A DNA stretch of 64,000 bases from Streptococcus sp. zg-86 (GCF_017639855.1 NZ_CP072115.1:1178001-1242000), one strand, 5' to 3'. Positions 7,906 through 17,414 are shown, counted from the first letter of the stretch. Program-made: numbers and translations. The notes: generated by a model from the sequence alone, not told the origin.

Positions 7906-7937
7906 GGTCGAAATCAAAGTTTGATTTTTGACGAGTA
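7906..7937. repeat. Fragment of the 100-bp inverted-repeat element
   Basis: TTTGATTTTTGACGAGTAT here is identical to the right end of the inverted-repeat element at 60245-60344. Only this end is present, next to the stop codon of the dehydrogenase gene. Confidence 0.6.
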
Positions 7938-8981
7938 TTAGTCCACAATCAACATCGATTTGATGACCTTGCGGTCTGCCATGTCTTTATAGGCTTGGTT
8001 AACGTCATCAAGGGCATAGGTCTGCGTAAAAACACGACCTGGGTTGATGTCTCCGTCCAAAACGGCTTTCAACAAGATTTGCTTATTGTAAGTCGTCACT
8101 GAAGCTGAACCTCCTGCTACCAAAATATTTTGGGCAAAGGTTGAGCCGAGCGGTCGACTATTATAATGCGGTACCCCAACAAAACCAACACGTCCACCAT
8201 TATGGAGAACACCAAGAGCTTGTTCAATGGCTGCTTCCGTCCCTACACATTCCAGCGCAGCATCTGCTCCACCACCTAAAATCTCACGAACTTTAGCAAT
8301 GCCTTCCTCACCACGCTCTGCTACTACAGCTGTCGCACCAGATTCTAAGGCCATGGCTTGCCGATCAGCATGACGACTCATCAAGACAATCTGAGAAGCC
8401 CCCATCATCTTCGCTGCGATAACCGCACATTGCCCAACTGCTCCATCTCCAATGACCACGACCTTGTCTCCCCGCTGGACATTTGCCACACGAGCTGCAT
8501 GGTAACCTGTCGGCATCACATCTGCTAAAGTCAAGAGAGATTTGAGCATACCTTCTGAATAATCAGAGGGCTGGCCTGGTACCTTGATCAAAGCCCAATT
8601 TCCATAGTGGAAACGGAGGTATTCAGACTGGAAACCACCACCCCAGTTAGTCGGCGCAGGGTGATTATCACAAGTCCCATCAAATCCTGCACGACAAGCA
8701 TCACAATGACCACAACCATGCGTAAACGGTACGATAACAAAATCACCTGGTTTGACCGTGGTAATTTCACTTCCAACCTCTTCTACAATTCCCAACGCCT
8801 CATGTCCTGAATTGATTGAATGCGCTGCCTTATCATCACCGTGTGAATAAGACCAAAGATCTGACCCACATACACAAGCACGTATAATCTTGATAATCAC
8901 ATCATCATTTTCTTGAATCTGTGGTTTATCAACCTCACCGATAATCATCGACCCAGCCTTTTCAAAAATTGCTGTTTTCAT
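7938..8981 (-). CDS. Zinc-dependent medium-chain alcohol dehydrogenase
   Basis: 347 residues. Catalytic zinc ligands are in VCGSD and GHEALG. The structural-zinc lobe has four cysteines (CGHCDACRAGFDGTC). The cofactor motif GDGAVG is followed by an MSRH segment, suggesting NADP preference. Likely oxidises or reduces alcohols/aldehydes; the substrate is not determined by sequence. A GTGAGGAT site precedes the ATG. Its promoter has the MerR-family architecture (19-bp spacer spanned by a palindrome). That suggests aldehyde- or electrophile-responsive control like the NmlR/AdhR systems, although no merR-type gene lies in this window. Confidence 0.9.
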   Translation of the reverse strand: MKTAIFEKAGSMIIGEVDKPQIQENDDVIIKIIRACVCGSDLWSYSHGDDKAAHSINSGHEALGIVEEVGSEITTVKPGDFVIVPFTHGCGHCDACRAGFDGTCDNHPAPTNWGGGFQSEYLRFHYGNWALIKVPGQPSDYSEGMLKSLLTLADVMPTGYHAARVANVQRGDKVVVIGDGAVGQCAVIAAKMMGASQIVLMSRHADRQAMALESGATAVVAERGEEGIAKVREILGGGADAALECVGTEAAIEQALGVLHNGGRVGFVGVPHYNSRPLGSTFAQNILVAGGSASVTTYNKQILLKAVLDGDINPGRVFTQTYALDDVNQAYKDMADRKVIKSMLIVD

Positions 8982-9014
8982 TCCATATCCTCACTTTCAA
9001 ACTAGAATACATCT

Positions 9015-9045
9015 AGTATACTACTTGGAGTGTACTCCAAGTCAA
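9015..9045 (-). promoter_or_regulatory. MerR-type promoter/operator of the alcohol dehydrogenase
   Basis: Minus strand -35 TTGACT (9040-9045) and -10 TATACT (9015-9020) separated by 19 bp. The palindrome CTTGGAGTGTACTCCAAG (9024-9041; perfect 8-bp arms, 2-bp centre) fills the spacer and overlaps the -35. The over-long spacer with a central dyad is the hallmark of MerR-family activation. Confidence 0.8.
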
Positions 9046-9088
9046 GCCTAATTGTTTCTAAAAAAATCGAAGTTATGGATAGCAAGAA

Positions 9089-10240
9089 TTATTTCTTGAG
9101 TCCAACCAATACATATGCTAGCAAGCAGGCAAGCAGCATCAAGCTACTACTCATATAAAATGGAGTAATAAAGGTCTCAATCTGGAATTTTTCCAACAAC
9201 TTGGTCAGTAAAATTGGCGTCAGAACCACCCCAATATTGCCACCCGTAATGGCTAAACTCGTTACAAAATGGACTTGCTCTTGCGGAAATTGCTTAGAAA
9301 TATAATAAAAATTAAAGGACATAATACCAACAAAACTCATCCCTACTAAGATACTAGCAAGGACAAACAGAGGGAAATGAACAGGTAGTGTAAAGAGAAA
9401 ATTACCCAAGCCCATGGAAATCAACACAACAAAAAGGGTGGCATTGCCCAAACTTTTTAGAATTGGCCCAAAGAAACAACCTGTCACAATACCACTAAGG
9501 GCTAAAATAGTCAGCAGCTGACTCGATGAGGTCGTTGAAAAACCATATTTGGTTACTAGTAAACTTGGAATTTTAATCGTTGCCCCAATATAGCTGATTC
9601 CAACGAGGAAGGTCAAAGCTACAATCAAGCCTACCTTCTGATTCCATACGAGAGATTCTTTGACCCTTGTTTGAGAATGACTAGGCTCAGGAACAGAAAG
9701 ATAAAAAAGGATTAGAACAGGGAAAGCAAGCAAGTACACTAAAAATGTATAATGGACTCCCACTAATAAAACATAGCCTGCTATAAAGGTTGTCAAGGCC
9801 TTACCAATATTTAAAAAGGCGGTTCGCAGACCAATCATCTGAGCTCGCAAATCTCCTTGGTAAAATTCACTAATCAAGCTAATCGATAGCGAATTATAGA
9901 GCCCAATTCCTACTCCTAGCAATAAGCGACATAAAACAATAAGGGGAAAGGAGGTTAAAAAGGTCGGTAAGGCACCAAATAGACCAATCAAGCCTAGCCC
10001 CAACAAAACGGTCTTCTTCGTCCCTAACCAAGAAACTACTAAATTACTGAGCAAGACCGTAATCGTAATCATCATAGCTGGGACTGTTACTAAACTCTCC
10101 ACCGAAGCAAGACCAATACCCGCATTCTGTGCATGATAGTATTCGTATAGCTTTGGAATGGCTGGAGCAATAGCCAAATGAGACATTAAAAAAATGGAAA
10201 TCACCACTAGTGAAAATCGCATCATGACAGTATTTTTCAT
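9089..10240 (-). CDS. MFS transporter
   Basis: 383-residue major facilitator with about twelve hydrophobic segments. The loop between helices 2 and 3 carries a modified motif A (WLGTKKTVLLG), and helix 4 has CRLLLGVGIGLYNS, typical of drug/metabolite exporters (CynX/NimT or YdeG-like groups). The start at 10240 is chosen because AGGAGA precedes ATGAAAAAT; the frame extends twelve codons upstream without a site. The pyk terminator lies just upstream, so it is probably transcribed separately. Substrate unknown. Confidence 0.82.
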   Translation of the reverse strand: MKNTVMMRFSLVVISIFLMSHLAIAPAIPKLYEYYHAQNAGIGLASVESLVTVPAMMITITVLLSNLVVSWLGTKKTVLLGLGLIGLFGALPTFLTSFPLIVLCRLLLGVGIGLYNSLSISLISEFYQGDLRAQMIGLRTAFLNIGKALTTFIAGYVLLVGVHYTFLVYLLAFPVLILFYLSVPEPSHSQTRVKESLVWNQKVGLIVALTFLVGISYIGATIKIPSLLVTKYGFSTTSSSQLLTILALSGIVTGCFFGPILKSLGNATLFVVLISMGLGNFLFTLPVHFPLFVLASILVGMSFVGIMSFNFYYISKQFPQEQVHFVTSLAITGGNIGVVLTPILLTKLLEKFQIETFITPFYMSSSLMLLACLLAYVLVGLKK

Positions 10241-10274
10241 GATTTCTCCTAAAATATCAATTACTCTAACAAGC

Positions 10275-10319
10275 AAAAAAGCCTTAGGAACAAGCAGGAC
10301 TTGAACCTTGAAGGCTTTA
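10275..10319 (-). terminator. Terminator of pfkA-pyk
   Basis: Minus strand AAAGCCTT / AAGGCTTT stem followed by six T residues, with a long loop of about 24 bases, 11 bp beyond the pyk stop. Confidence 0.7.
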
Positions 10320-10329
10320 TTAGTTGTTT

Positions 10330-11835
10330 TTATTTTACAGTACGAACACGCATTGTGTTAGTTGAACCTGCAACACCAACTGGAAGACCTGCAACAATGA
10401 CAATGTCGTCACCTGATTCAACAAGTCCAGCTTTGATTGCTTCACGTTCTGCCAATTCAAACATATCATCTGTAGAAGCTGGTTTGTCTGTCACAATTGG
10501 AATAACTCCCCAGTTAATCATCAATGATTTTTGAACTTCTTCTGTAAAGGTAACAGCCAAGATATCTGCATTTGGACGGTATTTCGAAATTGAACGTGCT
10601 GAGAATCCTGTTTCAGTAACAGTTACAACCAATTTGATATTCATTGAGTGACACGCATCACGAACAGCAGAGGCAATAACTTCTGTCTTGCTTGTACGTT
10701 CAAATGTTGAAGAATCCAAGCGGCTATATTCTTCCAATAGAGTTTGCGCATTTTTCGCAATGGTTGCCATTGTACGAACTGACTCAACTGGATATTTACC
10801 GTTTGCTGACTCACCTGAAAGCATAGTCGCATCTGTTCCGTCGATAACCGCATTAAATACGTCTGATACTTCTGAACGAGTTGCACGTGGTTTTTCAGTC
10901 ATTGTTTCAAGCATGTTTGTTGCTGTGATAACTGCTTTACCAGCTGCATTCACTTTTGTGATGATCATTTTTTGGTAAACTGGAACCATTTCAAATGGTA
11001 CTTCGATACCCATGTCTCCACGAGCAATCATGATACCGTCTGCTGCTTCGATAATTTCATCGATATTATCAATACCTTGTTGGTTTTCGATTTTGGCAAA
11101 CAATTTCACATGACCGTTTCCAGTTTCTTCACAGATAGCACGTACTTCATCCACATCTTTTGCAGTACGAACGAATGAAATCGCAATGAAGTTCAAGCCT
11201 TGCTCAAGACCAAAACGGATGTCCGCGTTGTCACGTTCAGCAAGTGCTGGGAAAGGAATTTTAGTGTAAGGAATATTTACACCTTTTTGTTTTGCGATAA
11301 CGCCGTCATTTTCAACTGTTACTTCAAATTCACGTTTTGCATCATCTTTGGCAAAAACACGAAGACCCAGTTTTCCATCGTCAACAAGGATTTGTTTTCC
11401 AACTTCCACATCATCGTAGATGTCAAGGGCACCTGCAACGTTTAAGGCAATCACTTCACGAGTTGATTTGATTCCTTGTTTGGTAGCAACACGAATTGTT
11501 TCACCAGTAGTGTATTCATATTCTTTTGCATCACCTTCAAACAATTCTGTACGGATTTCCGGACCTTTTGTATCAAGCAAGAAACCTACTTTTTGACCAG
11601 CAATTTCTTCAGCACGACGTACTGTTGCCATACGGTCACCTTGCTCTTGGTGGTCACCGTGTGAGAAGTTGAAACGGAATACGTTTGCTCCTTCTTTAAT
11701 CAATTCAGCAATTTTCTGAGCTGATGCTTCAACATCTAATTTTTCACCCCAGTAACCATCATCACCGAATTTTTTACCACCACGGATTTCAACCGCAGGA
11801 CCTAATGTAGCAACAAGTTTTACGCGTTTATTCAT
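10330..11835 (-). CDS. pyk: Pyruvate kinase
   Basis: 501 residues; converts phosphoenolpyruvate and ADP to pyruvate and ATP. Visible motifs: NFSHGDH near the N-terminus, the catalytic-lysine region KIENQQG, GDMGIEVP, and ATNMLETM. The C-terminal effector domain is complete, without the extra PEP-utiliser domain of Bacillus enzymes. It follows pfkA by 53 bp with no terminator between, so the two glycolytic kinases are co-transcribed. Its ribosome site (AGGAG) is rather far from the ATG. Confidence 0.97.
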   Translation of the reverse strand: MNKRVKLVATLGPAVEIRGGKKFGDDGYWGEKLDVEASAQKIAELIKEGANVFRFNFSHGDHQEQGDRMATVRRAEEIAGQKVGFLLDTKGPEIRTELFEGDAKEYEYTTGETIRVATKQGIKSTREVIALNVAGALDIYDDVEVGKQILVDDGKLGLRVFAKDDAKREFEVTVENDGVIAKQKGVNIPYTKIPFPALAERDNADIRFGLEQGLNFIAISFVRTAKDVDEVRAICEETGNGHVKLFAKIENQQGIDNIDEIIEAADGIMIARGDMGIEVPFEMVPVYQKMIITKVNAAGKAVITATNMLETMTEKPRATRSEVSDVFNAVIDGTDATMLSGESANGKYPVESVRTMATIAKNAQTLLEEYSRLDSSTFERTSKTEVIASAVRDACHSMNIKLVVTVTETGFSARSISKYRPNADILAVTFTEEVQKSLMINWGVIPIVTDKPASTDDMFELAEREAIKAGLVESGDDIVIVAGLPVGVAGSTNTMRVRTVK

Positions 11836-11888
11836 GATTTGTTTTTTCTCCTTTTTTGCGACAAGTTTCCAATAACTATTATGGATGT

Positions 11889-12902
11889 TTAATAACGAGA
11901 CAAGCTACGAGCCAAACCAGCTAGTTTCGCATCCCCTTTATGAGGGTTGTTGACAACAATCTTACCATCTTCAGCTAGGCAGAAGAGAGCATTTTCTTCT
12001 TTTGAACCAAGGATTGGATTGGCAACGAGGTCATCTTTATGAACACCAACTGCAAGACCACCTTTTCCTTCTTTTAGAAGTTCTACTGCATAAGCCCCTA
12101 AGCGTGAAGCTAGTACGCGGTCACGAACCGTTGGACGACCACCGCGTTGGATATGGGCAAGCTCGATTGCGCGAAGATCACTTGTATCGCCAGCTTCTCT
12201 CAACTTCTGAGCAAATTCATTAGCTGACATAACCCCTTCAGCAAGCATAACGATATTGTGGTTTTTTCCTTTTTCGTATCCTTTTGCGATACTTGCTACC
12301 ACATCTTCAATCTTGAAGTCTTCTTCTGGTACGATAATTTCATCTGCACCAATCGCAATACCAGTCCAAAGAGCGATATCGCCTGCATGACGCCCCATTA
12401 CCTCTACAACGAATGTACGACGGTGACTCCTAGCCGTATCGCGGATTTTATCAACTGCATCCATAACTGTCATACAAGCTGTATCAAAACCGATTGTAAA
12501 GTCTGTACCTGGAATATCATTATCAATCGTACCTGGGATACCAATAGCTGGGAATCCGTGCTCTGTCAAGCGCATCGCACCATGGTAAGAACCATCACCA
12601 CCGATAACAACAACTCCCTCAATTCCATGTTTTTTCAATTGCTCAATTCCTTTTAATTGACCTTCCAATTGAGCAAACTCTGGGTAGCGAGCTGAATACA
12701 GCATCGTACCACCTGTACCAAGGATACCGCTCACTCCTTCTTTTGTTAGAGGGAAGATATCACCTGCAACCATACCGGCATAACCGTAGTTGATACCGAA
12801 TACTTCCATCCCTTCTGAAATTGCTTTACGAACAACCGCACGAACGGCAGCATTCATACCAGGGGCGTCACCACCACTAGTCAAAACAGCAATACGTTTC
12901 AT
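11889..12902 (-). CDS. pfkA: ATP-dependent 6-phosphofructokinase
   Basis: 337 residues; phosphorylates fructose-6-phosphate, the committed step of glycolysis. Motifs: GGDAPGMNAA at the N-terminus, GGDGS for ATP/Mg, catalytic GTIDNDIPGTD, and the substrate-binding MGRHAG. The length is slightly above the classic 319-320, with a short C-terminal extension. First gene of pfkA-pyk. A TATAAT lies 37 bp upstream of the ATG. Confidence 0.97.
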   Translation of the reverse strand: MKRIAVLTSGGDAPGMNAAVRAVVRKAISEGMEVFGINYGYAGMVAGDIFPLTKEGVSGILGTGGTMLYSARYPEFAQLEGQLKGIEQLKKHGIEGVVVIGGDGSYHGAMRLTEHGFPAIGIPGTIDNDIPGTDFTIGFDTACMTVMDAVDKIRDTARSHRRTFVVEVMGRHAGDIALWTGIAIGADEIIVPEEDFKIEDVVASIAKGYEKGKNHNIVMLAEGVMSANEFAQKLREAGDTSDLRAIELAHIQRGGRPTVRDRVLASRLGAYAVELLKEGKGGLAVGVHKDDLVANPILGSKEENALFCLAEDGKIVVNNPHKGDAKLAGLARSLSRY

Positions 12903-12938
12903 TTAACTAATGCTCCTTTTTTCATTTTTAACTGTACC

Positions 12939-12944
12939 ATTATA
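12939..12944 (-). promoter_or_regulatory. -10 element of pfkA-pyk
   Basis: Perfect minus-strand TATAAT, preceded by GTGG. No strong -35 is seen at the usual spacing. Confidence 0.5.
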
Positions 12945-12984
12945 CCACATTTAACCGCAGTATGCTTGACTTTTTACTATTTTT

Positions 12985-15900
12985 TTACCGAAAAACCGTT
13001 TTCATTGAAAATTCCTGTAAGCGAGTTTGCAATTCCTCTGATTTTTCAATAAAGATCCGTTCTAGTTGCACGGTTTGATTCCTATCTTGATAATGAAGAA
13101 CGACTGGAATTGTCCCTGGATATGCAGCCAAAATGCGTGCTATTTCCTGATCATGCTTCCCATTTTCCAGTAAAATCCAACATTTTTCCGCATTGGGCTG
13201 CTCTAAGTTATCTAAAACGAGCTGCAATTGTCCCTCTCTTTCTTGGACCTTCCCAGTCAGATAAACAATATCCCCTTCTTTCAACAGATTTTGATAGCGT
13301 TGATAGGTTTCTGGAAAGAGCGTGACATCTACTTTCTTCTTGGTATCGGTCACTTGCGCAAAGGCCATTTGCTGACCCGTTTTCTTGGTGCGAATCACAC
13401 GGATGGACTGAATCTGACCGAGAAGCGTAACCGCATTTCCAGCGACTAATTCACCAAATGGAGTATGAGGTCTGTTGGTCGATTTTGCTAAAAGCAGTAA
13501 GGGATGTGGACTCATCCCAACACCAATAATCGCTTGTTCCAGACTGAACTTTTCACTATCACTGTAATCTTCTGCTTCTTGCCAACTATAATTTTCCTCT
13601 GAAAAGAAACTACCAAAGGTATCTGCAAAGACGAAAAGATTATCTAAGTTTTCCAAAATCTTCTTCCGATTTGGTTCAAATGGATCAAACAAGCCGAGCT
13701 GAATCAAGGGCTTTAACGTATCCTGTTTTTTAAAATTCGTAGGTAATCGCAGAATAAAATCCTCTACGCTCTTAAATGGTCGCTCTTCAATGAGCCAAAA
13801 TGCCAATTCTTTTGGCAACCCCTTAATGTTCTTGAGGCCCATGTAAATCTTATTGCCCTCAAACTTGTCGTGGTAAGGAATACTATTGATGGTAACAGGT
13901 GCTACCTGAAAATCAAATTGTAGGGCATCTGAAATGTAATCACTACTTGAATAATTCAACATGATATCAAAAAAAACATCGGGATAATGGGTTTTAAAAT
14001 AGGCCAATTGGAAGGCTAAAGCTGAATAGGCATAGGCATGACTACGGTTGAAACCATAGCCAGCAAATTTTGCCATTATAGCAAAAATCGCTCGTGCCTT
14101 CTCCTCATCATGCCCCTGTTCGAGCGCTCCTGCAATGAAATCGGCTTCCATACTCTGCATTTCAGCCTTATTTTTCTTAGACATGGCACGGCGTAACAAA
14201 TCGGCTTTCCCAAGTGTAAAACCAGAAAAACGCTGGGCAATCTGCATGACCTGCTCTTGATAAAGCATGATGCCATAGGTAGGCTGTAAAATAGTCGCAA
14301 TCGAATCATCTAATACATCTACTGCCTCTTGACCATGTTTACGCTTGACAAAATTATCTGAATAGTCACTCGCACCCGGTCTGTTCAAACTGGTCGTTGC
14401 TACAATATCTTCAAATCGACTCGGCTGTACTCGTTTTAACAGATGAATGGCACCCGGTTGCTCAAACTGGAAAATACCTTTTGTCTGCCCCTTGGCAAAG
14501 AGTTTCAAAGTCTCTGAATCTTCTAAATCAATGTCTGCAATCACAATTTTTTTGCTATATTTGGCCTCAACTGCTTCTGCCATTTTTTGAACGAAGGTCA
14601 GATTTCGTAGGCCTAGAAAATCCATTTTTAAGAGTCCATTGGCTTCGACCGCATGGGCATCGTACTGGGTAATCAGCATATCTTCACCTGATTTTAGTGG
14701 AATGGTATTGGTCAATTCTTCATCACTCATTACGACACCTGCCGCATGAATCGATGTCTGACGTGGTTGACCTTCAATTTGCTGAGCTATGGCATAGGAT
14801 TTTTGGTATTCCATTTTGCTATTGATTACTTGCCTAAAGGAGGCATTACGCTCATAGGCTGTTGCCAAGGTATCTCGAAAAGAAATCTTTTTGGTAATGG
14901 CACTCACTTCGTATTCCGGTGTTCCATAGCGCTTCAACACATCTCGAAGTGCCTGTTTCGCACCAAAAGTGGAATAGGTTACAATCTGAGCTGCATGAAG
15001 CGTTCCATAGCGCTCTCTCACATAGCGAATGAAATCGCCACGGTGAATATCTGGAATATCAATATCAATATCAGGCATGCTAAAGCGCTCGACATTTAAA
15101 AATCGCTCAAAGAGTAAGTTGTGTTTGACAGGGTCAATACCTGTAATTTGTAAGGCATAGGCCACTAAACTGCCAACTGCAGAACCGCGTCCCATTCCCA
15201 TGTAATAGCCCTGACTGCGCCCAAAACGCAAAAGATCCCAGACGATTAAAAAATAATCATCAAAGCCCATTTGATGAATGATAGCTAGTTCCTGTTGCAG
15301 ACGCTCTTGATAGACAGGATAATCAATCCCTCTCATTCGCAAGCCTTCCTCAGCCTTTTCACGCAGTTCCTCCACTGCTAAGCGCTCCCGATTAAAGCGA
15401 GGCAATTTCAAGTTTTTATCGAGCTGATAAGAAATCCTTGCCACCAAGCGATTCAACTCCTCAATCGCTGCTGGAAATCGCTGCTGAAACATTGCTGCTA
15501 AACTTTCTGGGCTTAACAATGCTTGGTTATGGACTAACTGAGTGACTTGATTGAGGGGGATATTATCTTGAATGGCCTGCAGAACCTGTAAGACTTCAAC
15601 TTGACTTTCTTCAAAGTACCGCACTGTGTATAAGGGAATTAAGGGACGACTCGATTGAATTGCTGGTGTTGTCGCACGCACTCCAATATAAAAATCAACT
15701 CCCAAATCATAGACTTCGACTCCTTCAAAATAGGGAATAACTAGGGCAATACCTGCTAGATAAGAACGAATCCGATCAAATTCTTTTTCCCCCATCATCT
15801 TTGCCGTAGAAATTTTTAAGAGATTTTGATAGCCTTCTGTATTTATGGCAATAAATTGAATGACCACCTTCTCATCTGCTGAGACCTGCCATTCTATTTC

Positions 15901-16092
15901 ACATCCAATGATTGGTTGAAGCCCTGCTTTTTCACACACTTCTATAAAGGAATAAGCAGCGTACAAATTATCCCGATCCATGATGCCTAAGTGCGTGTAG
16001 CCCATTTCTTTTGCACGGGCAACATAAGACTCAATCGTCATCATGCTATCCATAAAACTATAGACCGTCTTGGTATCTAATTGTGCCAGCAT
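12985..16092 (-). CDS. dnaE: DNA polymerase III alpha subunit (DnaE type)
   Basis: 1035-residue C-family replicative polymerase, thought to extend primers on the lagging strand in Firmicutes beside PolC. An N-terminal PHP domain (about 1-200) is followed by the polymerase core with the catalytic aspartates in PDIDIDIPD, then tandem HhH and OB-fold domains near the C-terminus. The start at 16092 has AAAGGAGG seven bases upstream; an in-frame extension to 16134 lacks a site and crosses the promoter. It lies just upstream of pfkA-pyk with an 82-bp gap. A perfect 16-bp palindrome overlaps its promoter. Confidence 0.95.
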   Translation of the reverse strand: MLAQLDTKTVYSFMDSMMTIESYVARAKEMGYTHLGIMDRDNLYAAYSFIEVCEKAGLQPIIGCEIEWQVSADEKVVIQFIAINTEGYQNLLKISTAKMMGEKEFDRIRSYLAGIALVIPYFEGVEVYDLGVDFYIGVRATTPAIQSSRPLIPLYTVRYFEESQVEVLQVLQAIQDNIPLNQVTQLVHNQALLSPESLAAMFQQRFPAAIEELNRLVARISYQLDKNLKLPRFNRERLAVEELREKAEEGLRMRGIDYPVYQERLQQELAIIHQMGFDDYFLIVWDLLRFGRSQGYYMGMGRGSAVGSLVAYALQITGIDPVKHNLLFERFLNVERFSMPDIDIDIPDIHRGDFIRYVRERYGTLHAAQIVTYSTFGAKQALRDVLKRYGTPEYEVSAITKKISFRDTLATAYERNASFRQVINSKMEYQKSYAIAQQIEGQPRQTSIHAAGVVMSDEELTNTIPLKSGEDMLITQYDAHAVEANGLLKMDFLGLRNLTFVQKMAEAVEAKYSKKIVIADIDLEDSETLKLFAKGQTKGIFQFEQPGAIHLLKRVQPSRFEDIVATTSLNRPGASDYSDNFVKRKHGQEAVDVLDDSIATILQPTYGIMLYQEQVMQIAQRFSGFTLGKADLLRRAMSKKNKAEMQSMEADFIAGALEQGHDEEKARAIFAIMAKFAGYGFNRSHAYAYSALAFQLAYFKTHYPDVFFDIMLNYSSSDYISDALQFDFQVAPVTINSIPYHDKFEGNKIYMGLKNIKGLPKELAFWLIEERPFKSVEDFILRLPTNFKKQDTLKPLIQLGLFDPFEPNRKKILENLDNLFVFADTFGSFFSEENYSWQEAEDYSDSEKFSLEQAIIGVGMSPHPLLLLAKSTNRPHTPFGELVAGNAVTLLGQIQSIRVIRTKKTGQQMAFAQVTDTKKKVDVTLFPETYQRYQNLLKEGDIVYLTGKVQEREGQLQLVLDNLEQPNAEKCWILLENGKHDQEIARILAAYPGTIPVVLHYQDRNQTVQLERIFIEKSEELQTRLQEFSMKTVFR

Positions 16093-16125
16093 ATCTCCTC
16101 CTTTAAATCCTATATCTTTTTCATC

Positions 16126-16145
16126 ATAGTACATGTACTATTATA
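16126..16145 (-). promoter_or_regulatory. dnaE promoter -10 overlapped by a 16-bp palindrome
   Basis: Minus-strand TATAAT at 16140-16145. The perfect palindrome ATAGTACATGTACTAT spans 16126-16141, covering the predicted start site. It resembles an operator; the regulator is unknown. Confidence 0.5.
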
Positions 16146-16244
16146 CACCAAAAAAAAGCCCCATGCTACTATCGGTTTTCTGAGCAGAATGATCAGCTAT
16201 GAGCAAGGGCTCAAACAATTTTTTACGAAAATCGAAAAGAATTC

Positions 16245-16281
16245 TTGCATTTTAGAAAAGATTATTGTATTATACGTATAA
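16245..16281 (+). promoter_or_regulatory. Promoter and candidate operator of the GntR/ABC operon
   Basis: -35 TTGCAT (16245-16250), 17-bp spacer, -10 TATTAT (16268-16273). A perfect 12-bp palindrome, TTATACGTATAA (16270-16281), overlaps the -10. Autoregulation by the GntR protein is likely because YtrA-family repressors usually bind their own promoter. Confidence 0.6.
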
Positions 16282-16336
16282 GACAAAGATACAAAAACTA
16301 TCTATCACTATTTTATGATAAAAGAAAGGAGCTATC

Positions 16337-16702
16337 ATGACTTGGAAATTTGATAATAACTTCCCAATTTATATCCAGATTGCTAATACTATCAAGTTGC
16401 AGATTGTGACCCATCAACTCCAATCTGGCGACAAACTCCCAACCGTTCGTGATTTAGCGGAAACTGCTGGAGTCAATCCCAACACTGTTCAACGTGCCTT
16501 ATCCGATCTCGAAAGCGAGGGCTTTGTTTATTCAGTCCGTACAACAGGACGCTTCGTAACCGATAACTTGGACCTAATCAATCAAACTAGGATCAGCCTA
16601 GCTCAAGATGAGTTGGAAAACTTTGTGACCAATATGCTTGATTTAGGTTTTAAACAAGAGGAACTGATTCAACAGTTAGAACAATATCTAAAAGGAGAAT
16701 AA
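16337..16702 (+). CDS. GntR-family transcriptional regulator, YtrA subfamily
   Basis: 121 residues: an N-terminal winged helix-turn-helix (IQIANTIKLQIV, then LPTVRDLAETAGVNPNTVQRAL) with only a short C-terminal dimerisation tail. That architecture, and co-transcription with an ABC transporter, define the YtrA group. Probably represses its own operon and responds to envelope stress or an antimicrobial; the effector is unknown. AAAGGAG precedes the ATG. Its stop is 5 bp before the ATPase gene. Confidence 0.88.
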   Translation: MTWKFDNNFPIYIQIANTIKLQIVTHQLQSGDKLPTVRDLAETAGVNPNTVQRALSDLESEGFVYSVRTTGRFVTDNLDLINQTRISLAQDELENFVTNMLDLGFKQEELIQQLEQYLKGE

Positions 16703-16706
16703 AAAG

Positions 16707-17414
16707 ATGGAAAAGAATTTTACTCTCGTTGAGATTCAGCAAGTCTCAAAATCATACGGCGGACTAGTTGCACTAAACAATGTCAACCTCAAATTTTCAG
16801 CTGGAAAAATCATTGGCTTACTAGGACCAAATGGTTCTGGAAAAACAACCTTGATCAAATTGCTCAATGGGCTTCTTCAGCCAGAATATGGGCAAATCCT
16901 AATCAATGGTCGCAAGCCATCTCCAGAAACCAAGCAAATTGTATCCTATCTTCCAGATACGACCTATTTAGATGAACACATGCGAATTTCAGAAGCGATT
17001 GACTTATTTAAGGATTTCTATGCAGATTTTGATGAGGCACGCGCCCTTCACCTCCTCCAAGATCTCAATATTGAGCTAAATAGTCGTATTAAACATTTAT
17101 CAAAAGGAAACAAAGAAAAGGTTCAATTGATTTTGGTCATGAGCCGGCAAGCCCTTCTCTATGTCCTTGATGAGCCAATTGGCGGTGTTGATCCTGCTGC
17201 GCGTGACTATATCTTGCGTACGATTATCACTAACTATTCTCCAACCTCTTCTGTACTGATTTCAACCCATTTGATTTCAGATGTCGAACAAATTCTCGAT
17301 GAAGTCATCTTCCTCCAGTACGGTAATGTGATTCGTCATAGCGATGTCGATGACCTACGAATTGAAAGCGGAGAATCAATTGATGAACTTTTCCGCCGTG
17401 AATTTAAGGCTTAG
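16707..17414 (+). CDS. ABC transporter ATP-binding protein (YtrB-like)
   Basis: 235 residues. Walker A GPNGSGKTT (about 37-45), a reduced signature LSKGNKEK in place of LSGGQ, and Walker B ending in DEPIGGVDP. LSKGNK-type signatures are common in the ATPases paired with YtrA regulators. Forms an exporter with the following membrane protein. The ribosome site AAGGAG sits inside the last codons of the regulator, so translation is coupled. Confidence 0.88.
   Translation: MEKNFTLVEIQQVSKSYGGLVALNNVNLKFSAGKIIGLLGPNGSGKTTLIKLLNGLLQPEYGQILINGRKPSPETKQIVSYLPDTTYLDEHMRISEAIDLFKDFYADFDEARALHLLQDLNIELNSRIKHLSKGNKEKVQLILVMSRQALLYVLDEPIGGVDPAARDYILRTIITNYSPTSSVLISTHLISDVEQILDEVIFLQYGNVIRHSDVDDLRIESGESIDELFRREFKA

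Noticed and set aside
16150..16235. Terminator-like hairpin between dnaE and gntR
   Set aside because: A five-base-pair TGAGC/GCTCA stem with a weak T tract, located between two divergent promoters with no gene ending there.
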